NCBI GenBank assembly: GCA_964007475.1
Contig: OZ023273.1
Location: 42,781,525 to 42,845,524 of the forward strand
DNA from: Hybos culiciformis
Lineage: Eukaryota; Arthropoda; Insecta; Diptera; Hybotidae
DNA length: 64,000 nucleotides
Direction: 5' to 3'
The position numbers and the translations under genes were made by a program. Positions 15,501 to 28,143 of this stretch are shown piece by piece. Every line of letters starts with the position of its first letter. Within the stretch, counting starts at the first letter, position 1. The notes under the pieces were generated by a model, which had not been told where the DNA came from, did no database searches, and worked only from the letters and a program-made list of their open reading frames with translations.

Positions 15501-18500
15501 TACATTGTATTATATTATTAATATAAAAATAAAAAATACATACAAGTTTTCCTTCTCAGAATTATCTAATGTTTTCCATTTATTTTACTGCTAAAATTCA
15601 ATAATACAAAATAATTGCCTTGGATACTATAAAAGTTCACCAATATTTCAATATTTATCAAACTTATTGTTGAATACTTTNNNNNNNNNNNNNNNNNNNN
15701 NNNNNNNNNNNNNNNNNNNNNNNNNNNNNNNNNNNNNNNNNNNNNNNNNNNNNNNNNNNNNNNNNNNNNNNNNNNNNNNNNNNNNNNNNNNNNNNNNNNN
15801 NNNNNNNNNNNNNNNNNNNNNNNNNNNNNNNNNNNNNNNNNNNNNNNNNNNNNNNNNNNNNNNNNNNNNNNNNNNNNNNNTTATTTACAATTAATGAATG
15901 AATAAATTTGATTAAGGTGTTCTTTTTTTTTTCTAAATATTACACAATAAAATAATAATTTCTTAATTTAAACTAAAATTCAGTCTTCCTAATATGTTTA
16001 CATATACATATAAAAATATACATAATATACATTTTAAATGTGTAGATATATCCTTTTCTTGTGCAAAAGAAAAAATGTTCTAGAAAATTTATTATCCTAA
16101 TTAATTTTAGCATAAAAAATAACTATATACAGTGTATGTATTATAAAATACATATATATATTTATTTTTTCATGAAAAAATGGCAAAAAAAAAAAATAAA
16201 ATATTAAATGACACTAATTATAAGATAATATTAAGCTTTTTCTCAACGTCCTCACTTAATATTTCGCAAACATATACCAGCAGTGTAATATCAAAAAAGT
16301 TCATAACTTTTTTGTTTCAGAATTATAAAATTTAAATAAGTTAAAAACGTGGGACTTTTATTTAACTTTAATTTCAAAACACGAATGAAATGTGTACAAC
16401 ACTTTACTACTGTGTTATTCAGAAAAAAACTTAAATTTCTATTCTAATATTTTAACAGCATCAATCCCATCGCCAGCTATATATTTCGTTTTGATAACTT
16501 TATAGTCATATAGTGGATTCATTTTATAATACTATCTATACTTTACCTTGTGCACAGTTTATTATTAAACCTATTATTCGTAAAAAAAGTTAATACAATT
16601 TTGTTCGAAGATATACGTACCTATATATACTTAAGGATTTTAGTTAATATTGTAGCTTCTGTTAATCAACTGTATAATTATTTTATTTAATGTATTGTAC
16701 GTTTGCAATTTTTAAAAATTTAATTAAGATGCACTTGCAGTGTTGACCATTAAAGTTTTGTTATGTATTTAATTTGCATAGTTTTTTTTATTATTTTTGG
16801 GTGTGTCTAGTTTATTTTAATCCCAAAGAAAATTCGTATGATGTTATGATTATTATAAGCTATTTTTTAATTAAAATTTTCAAACGCGCATAGAAAATAA
16901 AAGGATACTTTCTATAATTAGGTATATATTAACCTTATTAAACTCAAAATTGTTTTGCTTAGTTATCTATCTATTTTAAAAAATAAATAAAAAAAAGATT
17001 TGAAGTTACACGATTTTATTATTTAAATATGTACTAAAAAGTACAAAATAAAACAGTTGAATTTGAGAATACAAGAAAATAATTTTTTTTATGTTTGAAT
17101 GTATTTAGTTAAAAATGTAAATCTATTCAAGGAATAGACAAATATTCATATAAAAAATTAAGACTAACTGAAACTAAAGCTATTATTCTGAATCCTTTGA
17201 CGGCATATTATTGTACGTACTACATGCACATTACAAATCCTATACCAGTTTCATTAAGACAAGCGACACAACACAGCGCTTTAAAATCCTGCTACTAAAT
17301 ATCATCTTCATCACTATGTGGTGTTTTGGGCTCTTTAAATAAATATAAATTTTACTTTGATGGCTTTTTTCTATCCTGCAAGGCTAATATATAATATAAT
17401 AATTGAATAATGTAAAATACAAACAGGTCATATGTACGTATATGTACACAAAATTTTAGATTAAATTGAATTATTTTATGTATCCCCTGTAATAATGTTC
17501 AATAAATATTTTTAGTTAGAAAATTAAATATATAAACTGTTGTCTTATTTTATAATTAAGAGTGGAGCATTTACGCCTTGAATATTTTTTGTTATACATA
17601 ATGTGTGTAACTAAAATGGTAATTTTTTTTTTGTTCAGGTTGATTGTTCAAAAACAAAATTACCTCATCCGAGAAAAAAAAACTTAAGTATGAAAGCAGT
17701 TCGTAACATGTACATATTAATTTTATTTCATTTTATTATATAAAATGTGTACATAATTTGAACGAAAAAACTTTTATATTTTTGTATGATATAATGAAAA
17801 GCGAAAATTACAAATTTACTTGTTTAATCGTCCAAAGAGCACCTTCTATAGCAAAAATGTATACAATTGAAAATTGTATAAAAATCGCTAAATTTAAATT
17901 TTATTTGAACTATGAAATATTAATTAATTAATTAATCTGAATTCAAAAAATTCCCACATCTGTAGAATATCACAGTAATTTTCCGTGTAGAAATATTATC
18001 CTCGATTATTTTTTCAACAGAAATAATTGAAAATATAAAAATGTAGTATACTGTCCGTGATGTATTTTTACCAACATTTTAAGGCCGATTTCCATTAAAA
18101 AAATTTAAGCCATTGTTAAATTGGAAGGTTCCGTAATATCAAGTGATATAAAGTTTATTGACTTTATATCACTTCCAATGCGATATAAAGCCAACGCCTC
18201 AATTTCATTTTAATAAGTCTAAAATCAATTGACTTTAAGTCCGCAATTGATATTGATTTTGCAGCAAAAGGACAAAATATAAAAATAATTATTACAATAT
18301 TTTCTTGTCCTTTTTCTAACTTTCACTTTCAGTTTAGGATTTCTGTCACTTTGTTAAAGTGGCATAAAACACATTGACTTTGTAGCTTTGAAAGTAAGAT
18401 AAAGTCAATTCATTATGTTTATTTCTCTGTGTACAAATGATTAAGTATTAAAACATTTTTGTATGCAAAAAAGTTTGCAGAAAATGTTCGATCTACCTTA

Positions 18501-21500
18501 ATAGATGTGCAAAGGCATGTATAAATAGAATACGTAATATTATTATGAAAAGAGATAACATTAAAAACTTTTTTTTTCTTATTTTTTTAAACGAAAATTA
18601 TTCTGCATACATTATGTATAATGGTTTTAAGCTTTGGTTATATTCCCATCGAAGAATATTAAAATTTTTTTTAACCAGCAACTACTTATTTATATTACCA
18701 TAAATATTTTATTTTATTATTATTTTTTACACTATCCCAGTACTGGTATTCATTGTACAGTGAAGCCTGTCTAAGACGGTAACTGTATAAGACGGAAACA
18801 TACAGTAAAAGGATTTTTTTATTGTTGATTTTAAAGCAACCCGTTAAAACGGAAAATACCTTAAAATGGAAACGGGCAGATTTTAATTCATATTTTAATG
18901 ATTTTAATGTGCATGTGATGCGTAAGTTGTATTTACAATCGTAAATTTAGCTCGGTAAATGGTATATTACATGCATCAATACACATGTAATTATTTAATT
19001 AAGTAAATTTTATTTACATTCTCCGTATTAAGTAAATTTTATTCACTTACTTCAAATTTTATTTACTTACTTCATTTTGAACTTTTGTATTGAAGGTATT
19101 GACTCGTGTCTATTTTTTATGCCAATTTCATTATTTTATACAAAAACTAAAGTTTAATAAACCAAATGTATTACTTAATGTATTACTGTTTAAAACTGAA
19201 AGATTTCACGGTCCTTTGTGGTTCCGTCTTAGACAGGTTTCACTGTATATGTTTTTACTCGTATTAAAAATAAAAACTATGCTTCTGATTAAAAAAAAAT
19301 ATATTTAGTTAATTTATTTTGTAAACCTGATATTTAACAGAAAAATAGAACATTTATAGTTATTTCAATAGAAATTTTTGAATTTATTTAATAAAAAAGC
19401 AAATGGAAAAATTTAAAGTGGGAGATACAAATAAAGTAGATACACTTAATAATATTTCTGTTTTTAATGTGCATAATTTTATTAAACTGTGTGAATAGTT
19501 CATCTGAGTAATTCCATATTTTATTATACATATAATTACATAATGGAATGAAACTATACACAGTGTTATATTATACACAGATAAATGTTATTAAGGTTAT
19601 TGCCTTTTCCAGCTTTATAATTTTAATAAAACTTATTGCAAATTTCAATATTTAAAGTTATTGATAATTGTGTAACTTATTATTTCATATTATTTTTATG
19701 AATTTATAGTTTGAGAAGCAACAGTTTATGATATTTATAAATAAATAATTATGAATTTATTTTTGTGTGTTTAAATAAAATAAGAAAATAACATTTAACT
19801 TGTAATGATTTGAAACATAAATTTCCTATTTATAACTAGCTGTATATATAGCTGTATAAATAGATTTCATTAAAAATAATCAGAACCTGCAAGATAAATT
19901 TTATAATAAAATTTACATTAATGTTACAGTTTTTAGCATTTCTTTTTGATTTTAAATTCCCAGTTCAAATTATGAACTTCTTTATTTATTTTTTTTTTTT
20001 TTGTAAAATAAATATCAAAAATTAAAAAAAGAAAAATTAGTATCATTTACTTATAAGATTAATTTAAAAAAAAAATAACTTTAACTTATTTTTCTACAAA
20101 TGTTTAAAATTTATTTACAATTATTACAAAATCCTAAACTGCCTAAATAAATAATATATGAAATAATTTCTTTTAATATTTAACAAACATTAAAATGTGT
20201 GAACATTTGTGTACAAATTATACATATTCTTTAAATATATCAATATCACAGATAGGTAGGTTCTTAAACTTCATAAAATAAAATCAACCAAGTTTAATTT
20301 TTATTTTTCTCTTAAATAAATAATCTTTTTATCCTCTAAATGTCCTGCTCTTAAAAAAAAAAAAAAAAACAAAAAAAAAAGAATTATCAAAGTTTATTTT
20401 TCAAAAGGGATGAAAAAAATAATAGTTTTGAACTTTACTTGATTTATTCCAATATTAATCCGTAAAAAGTGTTTAAAAAGATAACGAACAAGAAATAAAT
20501 TATTCATTAGTTTATGATCTTCTTCTCACGTCGTCATTTAGTTGTATAAAAAATAATCACAGTAAAATTCAATTACATTTCGATCAGACCGAATAGCTTC
20601 ACTTCCATTTTGAATATCGTAGTAATATAGATGGGAGTCCGAAAATCCTACAACTAAGGTCCCAGAACTATTCGTCGGTTCCATCAAACTAACCTAACTG
20701 AAAGCAAACAAGTACAAATTAATTGAAATTGTAACGTTTAAACTAGCAAGAAAATTTTCGCTATACAGTTTGAATAAATTAACTTAAATTAAATTCAGTT
20801 TTCGGGGAACTATACCAAATTTCTGCTTCAACTGAGAGCAATTAAAAAAAATTAAATAATTTTCTATTTTAAATAAATCATTTGCACAGATTCCTCTTTG
20901 TTATATAAACTTTTTATTATATTTTTCAGTATATGTGTAACAGTAGTTGTACTAAATGTTCATTTTCGATCACCACAGACACACAGGATGGCGCCATGGG
21001 TTAAAAGGATATTTATTAATTTTCTACCAAAATTTTTATTCATTAAAAGACCGCAATACAATTTTGAAACAAGGTATTTAAATTAAACACATAAAGTTTT
21101 ATTATATTCTTTTTCAATAAATAGCTAGCATATTTAAATAAAAATCACCACCAATTTAGAAGATATATACAAATATTATTGTTGTGAAAAAACTTGCTGT
21201 ATATTTCATGCATTCGTATATCCTAAAAACATGATGCATTAAATAAAAATTATAAAGTCGTATATTTATTTGTTAATTTTAAGATAATTATAGTATACGA
21301 TTATATAATTTGATGATAAACATATATGTATTAGTATTGAACTTTAGATTAAGATTGTTGAATGTTAGTTACGCCATCAACGCATCGCCAACATTAAGCG
21401 GCATTTTAATTCGTATAAGAAATTATTATGAAACTATTCTGATTTATATTTCTAGATTATATGCGATTTGTTTTCGAAATGAGAATTATTATTTTAATGA

Positions 21501-23489
21501 TTTTATTACCTAAATCAAATATAATATAACCTTTTATTTGGGCCTTAAGTATTACGGGTTATAGTTAGTCCCTTTTTCAATCAATTAAAATATAAATAAA
21601 AGATGAGAAATATAAAAATTTTTAAAAATTGCGACATTCATAACTTACCATTATACTTATACTTTACAATAATTAAAATATCATGGACGCTTAATTATAA
21701 TCACAACTATTATACTTTATATTTCAGCAAATTACTTCTCAAGGACTCGCATGCATGTTTCTATCCATTTTATTCAACTACAAACTTAGATCATAGCCCA
21801 ACACGGTATAGTAGAACGCCGTCTAAAGAAGATTTGTCTCCCACAAGGTAAGAAAATACATAAATTTCAAATTAATAAATAAATTAAATGTGAGCTCTTA
21901 CACTCCCTGAACGAAACAAAACTTTAAAATTTATTGCAATATTAGTAAATAAAAAAAAAATAAATAAATCCTTTTCTTATATAGTTTAAGTGCAGGTCCA
22001 TTTGGTGGTAGTTGTCAAATTCATGGTCCAATACCTCCTATACCACATTCAGAATCAGATGACTTAACAGCCGTTCCAGATTTAGATATGGGACACTCTC
22101 AAGCATCTGGTATTAAAAGTCCAATTATTAATAATCCTGGATTTTCTCATTCAAAATGTCCACCAAGAGTTCATAAAAGTTGTTTTTGTGTCCGCTTTAT
22201 TGCTGAACATACCAAAATGCAAGAAGATTCAACTAAGGTAAGTTAAAATTAAATTATTGTTCTATGTTTGTATACATAACTGATATTGATTGTAGGTATA
22301 TGTAATTTATATTGATTTGTCATAGAATTGAGAAAAAAATATTCTAGTACTATATGTATATATTCAGTACATATTTCGCATAATATTAAATTTTATATGG
22401 GCTCTGCTGTTATTATTAAATTTTTATTCAAAAACTATTTCAGAAAAATTGTATAGCCTGCGTTTTATACGAAATCATGTTATTTTTCATAACTTTCCAG
22501 GAAATTTAAACACATAACAATAGACGGTTTTCCTTTATTTATTTTTAAAAAGAAAACGGATGAAAGTTGCCAGAATTTATTTAATTGTAATAAATTACTT
22601 TGAGAAAATAAAATATAAAAAAAAAAACAAGAAAAAAACCAAAAGGAAAAGTTTTTCTAGAAATATTTATATTTTTTTTTTTTTTATTTTATACTCTTGT
22701 TAATTTTTATAATGAAATTCAATTTAATAATTTGCATAATAATAAGATTGTACATACCAGAAGTTAAAACTTAATCATTTTACATTGTTTTTTTTATAGT
22801 TTTCCGGCGAAAAACCACTTTTTTTTACATTATGAATTTTGTATTAATTATGCTTATTATAAAAATGGGAGAAATAAAATATTACTGGATTAGCTCAGTG
22901 GAAACATAAAAATGTTTTCATCTTTTTTTTTGTTTAATATTATTAAATTTTTTTCATTGAATTGCATTTTACACATTAAGAAATACATATATATTATTAA
23001 TTACACACTTATATTATATTATAAATAAATTTAGAAAAAAATGGTATAAAAAAAAAATTTTTGAATTTTTCTGAAAAATTGTCATAATAAATTTTAATGT
23101 TTTCAACAAAATTAAAAAATACTATCTATGACAAACTTTATATTGGCCAATTCTCAAATATTTAGGTTTTGAATTAACACAAAATTTCAAATCACAAACA
23201 AAAAATTACTTCAATTACTTGTCAGTAATTTCATCAAAATTCGAAGAATATTAAATTAAATTATGTAATTTTTATTATTATTTCTTAAATTTAGGTTAAA
23301 GAGGATTGGAAATATGTAGCAATGGTATTAGATCGTTTATTTTTATGGATATTTACATTAGCTGTAGTAGCGGGTACAGCTGGAATAATATTGCAAGCGC
23401 CAACATTATATGACGATCGAATTCCTATAGATAAAACATTTGATGAAGTTGCTACACAAACAATTGGTAAATGTCGTCCACCTCAATAG
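3595..23489 (+). CDS. nicotinic acetylcholine receptor alpha subunit, C-terminal 377 residues (7 exons, 5' partial)
   Basis: Subunit of a pentameric acetylcholine-gated cation channel in neuronal membranes, the family targeted by neonicotinoids. Exons: 3595-3710, 5077-5245, 7153-7289, 20930-21073, 21728-21847, 21985-22237, 23295-23489. All junctions are GT/AG and keep one frame. Exon 1 here carries the end of the ligand-binding domain ([11 protein letters not shown]). Exon 2 has the vicinal cysteines of loop C (YTCC), which define alpha subunits, then TM1 and the start of TM2 (PSDSGEKV). Exon 3 holds the rest of TM2 and part of TM3, and exon 4 finishes TM3 ([14 protein letters not shown]). 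Exons 5-6 encode the variable intracellular loop, including [18 protein letters not shown]. The last exon holds TM4 and a short tail ending KCRPPQ then TAG. The loop resembles the insect alpha1/alpha2/alpha8 type; the exact subunit number is uncertain. About one third of the protein, with the signal peptide and most of the ligand-binding domain, lies left of the window. The TM3-splitting intron is 13.6 kb. Confidence 0.95.
7907..8434. mobile_element. non-autonomous hAT-type element with 8-bp target duplication
   Basis: The element spans 7915-8426. It is flanked by an exact 8-base direct repeat GTGATAAT (7907-7914 and 8427-8434). The left end starts CAGGCCTGTCGAGAGG; the right end, reverse-complemented, starts CAGGGGCGTCGATAGC, so the ends are imperfect inverted repeats. 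An 8-base duplication with CAGG ends is characteristic of the hAT superfamily. There is no transposase; the interior is AT-rich apart from a G-rich stretch near 7928-7980 that holds a short direct repeat (CCACAGAGCTAAGGGG). Confidence 0.8.
8878..8940. repeat. perfect 20-bp stem inverted repeat
   Basis: AGAAATCAGTTGTACATACT at 8878-8897 is the exact reverse complement of 8921-8940, with a 23-base spacer. It could be a very small MITE or form a transcribed hairpin from the intron. No flanking target duplication is evident. Confidence 0.8.
14853..15040. repeat. two tandem copies of a 92-base sequence (96-base period)
   Basis: The block starting TATGGGCCTTATTAAATTG at 14853-14944 is repeated without visible change at 14949-15040. 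It is either a recent tandem duplication in the receptor intron or an assembly duplication. Confidence 0.9.
15681..15880. other. assembly gap (200 N)
   Basis: Exactly 200 N bases inside the receptor intron. The round number suggests a placeholder of unknown true size. Confidence 0.99.
18121..18178. repeat. short hairpin
   Basis: AAGTGATATAAAGT (18141-18154) pairs with ACTTTATATCACTT (18161-18174) around a 6-base loop, and outer TTGGAAG/CTTCCAA segments also pair. Related AAAGT/GACTTTA motifs recur to about 18420, suggesting a decayed palindromic repeat. Confidence 0.65.
18756..19247. mobile_element. small pogo/Tigger-like non-autonomous element
   Basis: The element spans 18758-19245 between TA dinucleotides. 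The left end is CAGTGAAGCCTGTCTAAGAC; the right end, reverse-complemented, is CAGTGAAACCTGTCTAAGAC, a near-perfect terminal inverted repeat. TA targets and CAGT ends fit the Tc1/mariner group, pogo/Tigger branch. No transposase remains. The interior (about 18890-19080) resembles, in inverted orientation, the sequence at 44222-44405, so both derive from one repeat family. Confidence 0.75.
20577..20693 (-). pseudogene. isolated WD40-like exon (39 codons) inside the receptor intron
   Basis: On the minus strand, an AG acceptor at 20695-20694 and a GT donor at 20576-20575 bound a 117-base open segment of exactly 39 codons with phase 0 at both ends. The translation includes [20 protein letters not shown], which has the hydrophobic-strand and YD pattern of a WD40 blade. 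It faintly recalls the striatin type of WD40 protein, but that is not established. No neighbouring exons are visible on this strand. It may be an exon copy captured by a repeat, part of a nested minus-strand gene, or chance. Protein-level evidence is modest. Confidence 0.35.
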
Positions 23490-24867
23490 CAGTTTTATTG
23501 TTATTTATTAACTAATAACACATTAATTATTTATTTAATTCCTCCTATTTTATTATGTGCAATGGGAATGAGTGCCTGTGTTTTAGTCTCAGAAAAATAT
23601 TATTCATTAATTTTTAAATATTTAGAAAATTTATTTTATTAATTTTTGATAAATTAAATAAGAATACTGGAAAAAATTTAATATTAAAACAAAAACAAAA
23701 ACATACTTCAACTATAATATTAATTATAAAAAAAAATTAAATAAAATAAAATACCTAAAAAAAAAATAATTTATTTTTAAAAAATAAATTTAATTGATAC
23801 TTATAATAAAAACAAAAAAAAAGCAAAATAATAAAGACAAAAATGAAAATAATTAAAAAAATGATACAAAAATAAACAGTGTTGCCAATTTCATAACATT
23901 AAATTTAGAAAATGTATTTTAATGAAAATACCGTAATAATTAATATGGATTATTATTGAAAAAAAAATTAATGTTTGTCTAATCATAAATATTTCATTAT
24001 TTTCATCATTATATATACATATATGGTCAATTACACAAATATTTGGACTAATTATTAGTTCTACGAACTGGATAGTATTGTTTATTATTATTATAAAAGA
24101 AGCGTTTCTTATTAATTATTTTTCAATCCAGAAAATGTAATTAACTACAAATCAACACCCATTTTTTTTGTTTATTACAGCTTATAGCTAATAATATTTC
24201 ATTTAGATTCAGTTGAGATAGTAATGCTTCCCTAGACCTTTCAAAAGACGATATTGATAATTTATTAGGATTGTGAAAAGATATATATGAAAGAAGTTTT
24301 CATACGTCCTGTCAACAACGACATAATTGACCATATGTATCTCATAATATTCTTATTTTTATTTTTTTTTTGTTACGAGCAGATTACAAATTTTTTTTTT
24401 TAAATATTTTGCTTAGCTAAACATTGATATTAATACATATAGTATTAATACATATTACAGTACTACTTGAATATAACTTATAATTTTCTAAAATTAGTAT
24501 TTAATTCAATTCATTTCATTGGGATAACAATTGTCCTAGTTCTCTTTTTAATCGTTTCATTACTTGAACAAAAAGAAATATCAAAGTTCAAGTTTTTAAA
24601 ATTTATTTTTAGAAAATAAAAAATCGAAGTTAATTCAATAATTAATGTTAATGCCAAACGGGATCATCGAATAGTTTGGAACCATAAAAAAAAATCACAA
24701 ATTTGACAACAGTATCAAATAAAGCAAATCATTGTTCATAAATATTTTTTTCTAGAAAAATTGAATCAAAAAGTATATAGTATACTCATTCCAACCCTAA
24801 CGACTTTTAAAAACGAAAAGATTGTTTTTGGTTTAATTTTTTTTTGTAAATTCAAACTTAACCTAAT
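23490..24867. other. 3' UTR and downstream AT-rich DNA of the receptor gene
   Basis: This begins right after the TAG stop. Several AATAAA-like signals occur between about 23650 and 23880 in A-rich sequence, so the transcript could end there. I see no other coding sequence up to the hAT-type element. Confidence 0.5.
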
Positions 24868-24965
24868 GCGATGATCAGGCCCGGTCCTAGCTGATTCAGC
24901 GCCCTGTGCTGATTTTGAAAATTGCGCCCATAAGCATAATATAAGTCATTTTCACGTCACCATTG

Positions 24966-25280
24966 AGGTAGATCAGGCCTGGGCAACCCAAAACTAAGCG
25001 AGCCAATTTTAAGAAATATCAAAAATTAAAGAGCCGCAATTTTTTTTAATAATTATAAATGTATATAAGAAAATCAATATATTTAATTTTTGATTTATAT
25101 ACCGTTTTAAAATATTAAAAATTAAATAAAACAATAATTTTGATCCATAATTATGAATTTTATACATTGTTCAAAATATATAATTCTTCAAAAAAAAAAA
25201 TGTTTTCCGGAGCCGCATAAATTTATGTTATGAGTCGCATGCGGCTCAAGAGCCGCAGTTTGCCCAGGTCTGAGGTAGAC
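24966..25280. mobile_element. nested hAT-type MITE
   Basis: The element spans 24974-25272 (299 bases). Ends are CAGGCCTGGGCAA and, inverted, CAGACCTGGGCAA. It is flanked by AGGTAGAT (24966-24973) and AGGTAGAC (25273-25280), an 8-base duplication with one later change. The interior repeats GAGCCGCA-type motifs. It is inserted in the larger hAT-type element, so it is younger than its host. Confidence 0.8.
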
Positions 25281-25349
25281 TATACTAAAGCGCTTTTTTT
25301 AACGAGGTATTCCCAGTAGGTCTAGTGCTAGTCCTCAAATAAATATACA

Positions 25350-25948
25350 TACACTAGGTAGAAAAAGTCTTCGTACGGGCTCGTTTTCTTATTTTTTGTT
25401 CGACATGTTCCCAGTTTTTGATGTCTATGTAAAAATATTTTTTTTATCAAAATTTAAATTTTGAGAAATATCAATTTTTGGAAAAGTCTGCGTACAGCCG
25501 GTTTTAATGCCGCGTCTCAAAAATTAACTAATAATGCCATTTGAAAGGCAATTGAATGTAGATAATTTTGCGCCAAATAATTTTATCCCTACGATAATTG
25601 AAAGTGTCAAAAATCGCATTTGAAAATCATAAAAAGAAGCGTTTCTAACCTATTTTCCAGCAGTTCTAAGCTATTTCTATGACTTTCAAAGACAATTTTT
25701 GACACTTTCCCTTATCGTACAGATAAAATTATATGGCGCAAAATTATCTACATTCAATTGCCTTTCAAATGAGATTATTTAATTTCGCGGCATTGAAACC
25801 GGCTGTACTTATTTAAATTTTGAAATAAAAAATGTTTTCACAAAACAACTTTTTTCATAGAGTGCTTTTAAATGACATCAAAAACTGGGAACATGTTGAA
25901 CAAAAAATAAGAAACGAGCCCGTACGCAGACTTTTTCTACCTAGTGTA
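25350..25948. mobile_element. nested fold-back Tc1/mariner-type MITE
   Basis: The element spans 25352-25946 (595 bases) between TA dinucleotides, with ends CACTAGGTAGAAAAAGTC and its reverse complement. Much of its length is inverted: blocks near 25370-25430 pair with 25870-25925, and 25540-25615 pair with 25695-25765. It is therefore a long imperfect palindrome. No transposase ORF is present. Confidence 0.8.
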
Positions 25949-26227
25949 TACCAAAAAAAATATTTACATAAATACTATGTTGATTTTATTCTATGCTGAA
26001 TTTTTATTTGACATTATACAATGTGCAATTTGCTCATGGTATACAAAAAAATTTGTATACTGTGTTGATTTTTTTCTGGGTAGAGTTTTTTTGTGAACAG
26101 TAGCACAGTAGTCAATTTCGAATGGATTTGCATGTTCTTGACTACAAATAGATTGGCGCCCTATTCGTTAGGCGCCCTGTGCAAGTGCACATCATGCACA
26201 TATAGCAGGACCGGCCCTGGCGATGAT

Positions 26228-28143
26228 AAATAAGTCAGGGCTGCACAAACTTTATATTTCCTTCGTGTCAAGTGAAGGTACTAGTACTTAGCTTTAGTTA
26301 GAAAAATAAAAATAAATTTCATTAACAAAAAATAATGAATTTTGCTTACGCAAAAAGGACTTTTTTTTTTATAGAAAATTTCATCCGAAAAATTTAATTG
26401 TTTCAACATTAAATTAAGTATCTAAAAATTCATAAAAAGAAAATTTCTACAAATTTTATAATTGGTTTAAGATTGGTTGTTTTTTCTTTTAGGGATTCCA
26501 AAAACGTGACAGAAGTTGAACACGGAAGGTAGAAGCACATAATTTTCTTAAAAGTTGGTGAATTTAATGGAAGTGATGATCATAAAAAATCTATTGAGTT
26601 ATGAGAATAAATATACTTCAATACTTAATTTTTCGATTTAGTTTAATTATTTTCTTTAAAGTCAAGATTCAAACGGTGATGGTGATTTTATAATTCAGAA
26701 ATGAATGTATAATACGATTTTATAATTAAAATTATATTTTCTTCTAAAAGATTTTTCAAAAATAATATGCTTCGATCATACATTACTAAATTTATGAAAA
26801 TACTATTAATAGGTGTGGTTGGGAAAAGTCAAGATAAGGCAACACTAAACAATTAATTATACATACATAGATGTTTAATTGCCATTAAATATAAAAAAAA
26901 AATAGATTTGGAAAGTGAAGTACAAGTTCTATAATTGAAGAATAAATTCTACAATTGTGCTCTTTGCTTTTTGTAAGCATTAAAAACTATTTTATAATAA
27001 TCTTACCGACCATTTAGATTATTCTTAACTTTGTTGAATTATAAACTTTGTTAATAAAAAAAAGAAAAGAATTTCCGAAATAAAAACAAAATTTATTTCA
27101 ATTTCTAAAAAAAAACCCCCCATCCAGTACAAAAAAAATCCGTGGCTTACCGTATTTAGAAAACTGGCATCTACGGAAAAATAGAAACTCTGCACAGTGA
27201 CATTGATGATGATGTGATATAATGTCAAAAAATATATTCTTTTTGAAGATAAACTACTAAAAACAAATACATTTAGTTTTGTGAAAATGATAGTCAAAAT
27301 GTAATCATTGTAAATAAAATAACCACGATTATTATAAAATAGTTTATCACTGCTGGTCTTCATAATTTTGCAATTTAAATTAAACTTCTTTTTATTTATT
27401 TACGTAAATACTGTACATCACAAACCTATTTGATTTCGGGCATAAAATTCTATAATAGTAAATTGTACAAAGGCGTAATTTTAATGAAAAACACATAATG
27501 TATACGAAATAATTATACTAATACATTAAATTTCAGGAAATCAATTCTGTTAATCGATTTTAATTATTTGCTTTAATATATTCATTTGAGTCACATCAAA
27601 ATGAAATTAATATTTAATTTACCAGGAAACGTAAAAATAAATAATGTTTTATCAAGTATTTACATTATATAATTATGATAAACTCTATACTAAAATATCA
27701 TTCATATTTTATGTCCGATGCTGTCTCATAAAAAAATGTTAAAGCCAAAAACTCACTTAATTTTTTTTTATTAGAAAAATTTTCTTCAAAAATCTCATTC
27801 AATTTAGTTTACATATCTTTATTGCATTTTCGATAAATTTGATAAGAAAGAATAACAAAAAAAAATAAAGATAATTTCAATAATTTAATCAAAATAACTT
27901 GTACATTTATTACTAAAAAAGATTTTAAGATTTTTATTTTTATTATCATTGAATCCATTGAATAGAAAAAGTTTCCCTAAAGCCATTAAATTCATTTAAA
28001 TATATTGTTTCCAAGAATATAAAAATATAAATCCAATGAAGTACATACTTAAATTTTAATAATAATTTCAAGTCCAATATATAGTACTATGAAATTTATA
28101 TAATAAACAAATAAATATATAGAAATGTATATTATAAAAATTT
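26228..28143. other. intergenic AT-rich DNA
   Basis: No recognisable gene. The longest open frame here (27025-27363, minus) is a low-complexity, Phe-rich translation of AT-rich DNA that I do not regard as coding. Confidence 0.5.

Larger units (their letters stand above)
7290..20929. other. 13.6 kb intron of the acetylcholine receptor gene
   Basis: This intron runs from a GTAAGT donor at 7290 to a TTTTTCAG acceptor ending at 20929 and splits the TM3 coding region. It contains an hAT-type MITE, a perfect hairpin, a 92-base tandem duplication, an assembly gap, a small pogo-like element and an isolated minus-strand WD40-like exon, each listed separately. The remainder is AT-rich sequence in which I see no coding signal. 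Confidence 0.8.
24868..26227. mobile_element. hAT-type non-autonomous element hosting two nested elements
   Basis: The element spans 24876-26219 and is flanked by the exact 8-base direct repeat GCGATGAT (24868-24875, 26220-26227). Its left end is CAGGCCCGGTCCTAGCTG; the right end, reverse-complemented, is CAGGGCCGGTCCTGCTA. Subterminal GCGCCCTGTGC motifs occur on both sides. It carries no transposase and has been invaded by the elements at 24974-25272 and 25352-25946. Confidence 0.85.

Noticed and set aside
15667..15894. 75-codon plus-strand ORF
   Set aside because: It is made of the N gap.
27025..27363. 112-codon minus-strand ORF
   Set aside because: Hydrophobic, Phe-rich low-complexity translation with no motif; expected by chance in AT-rich DNA.
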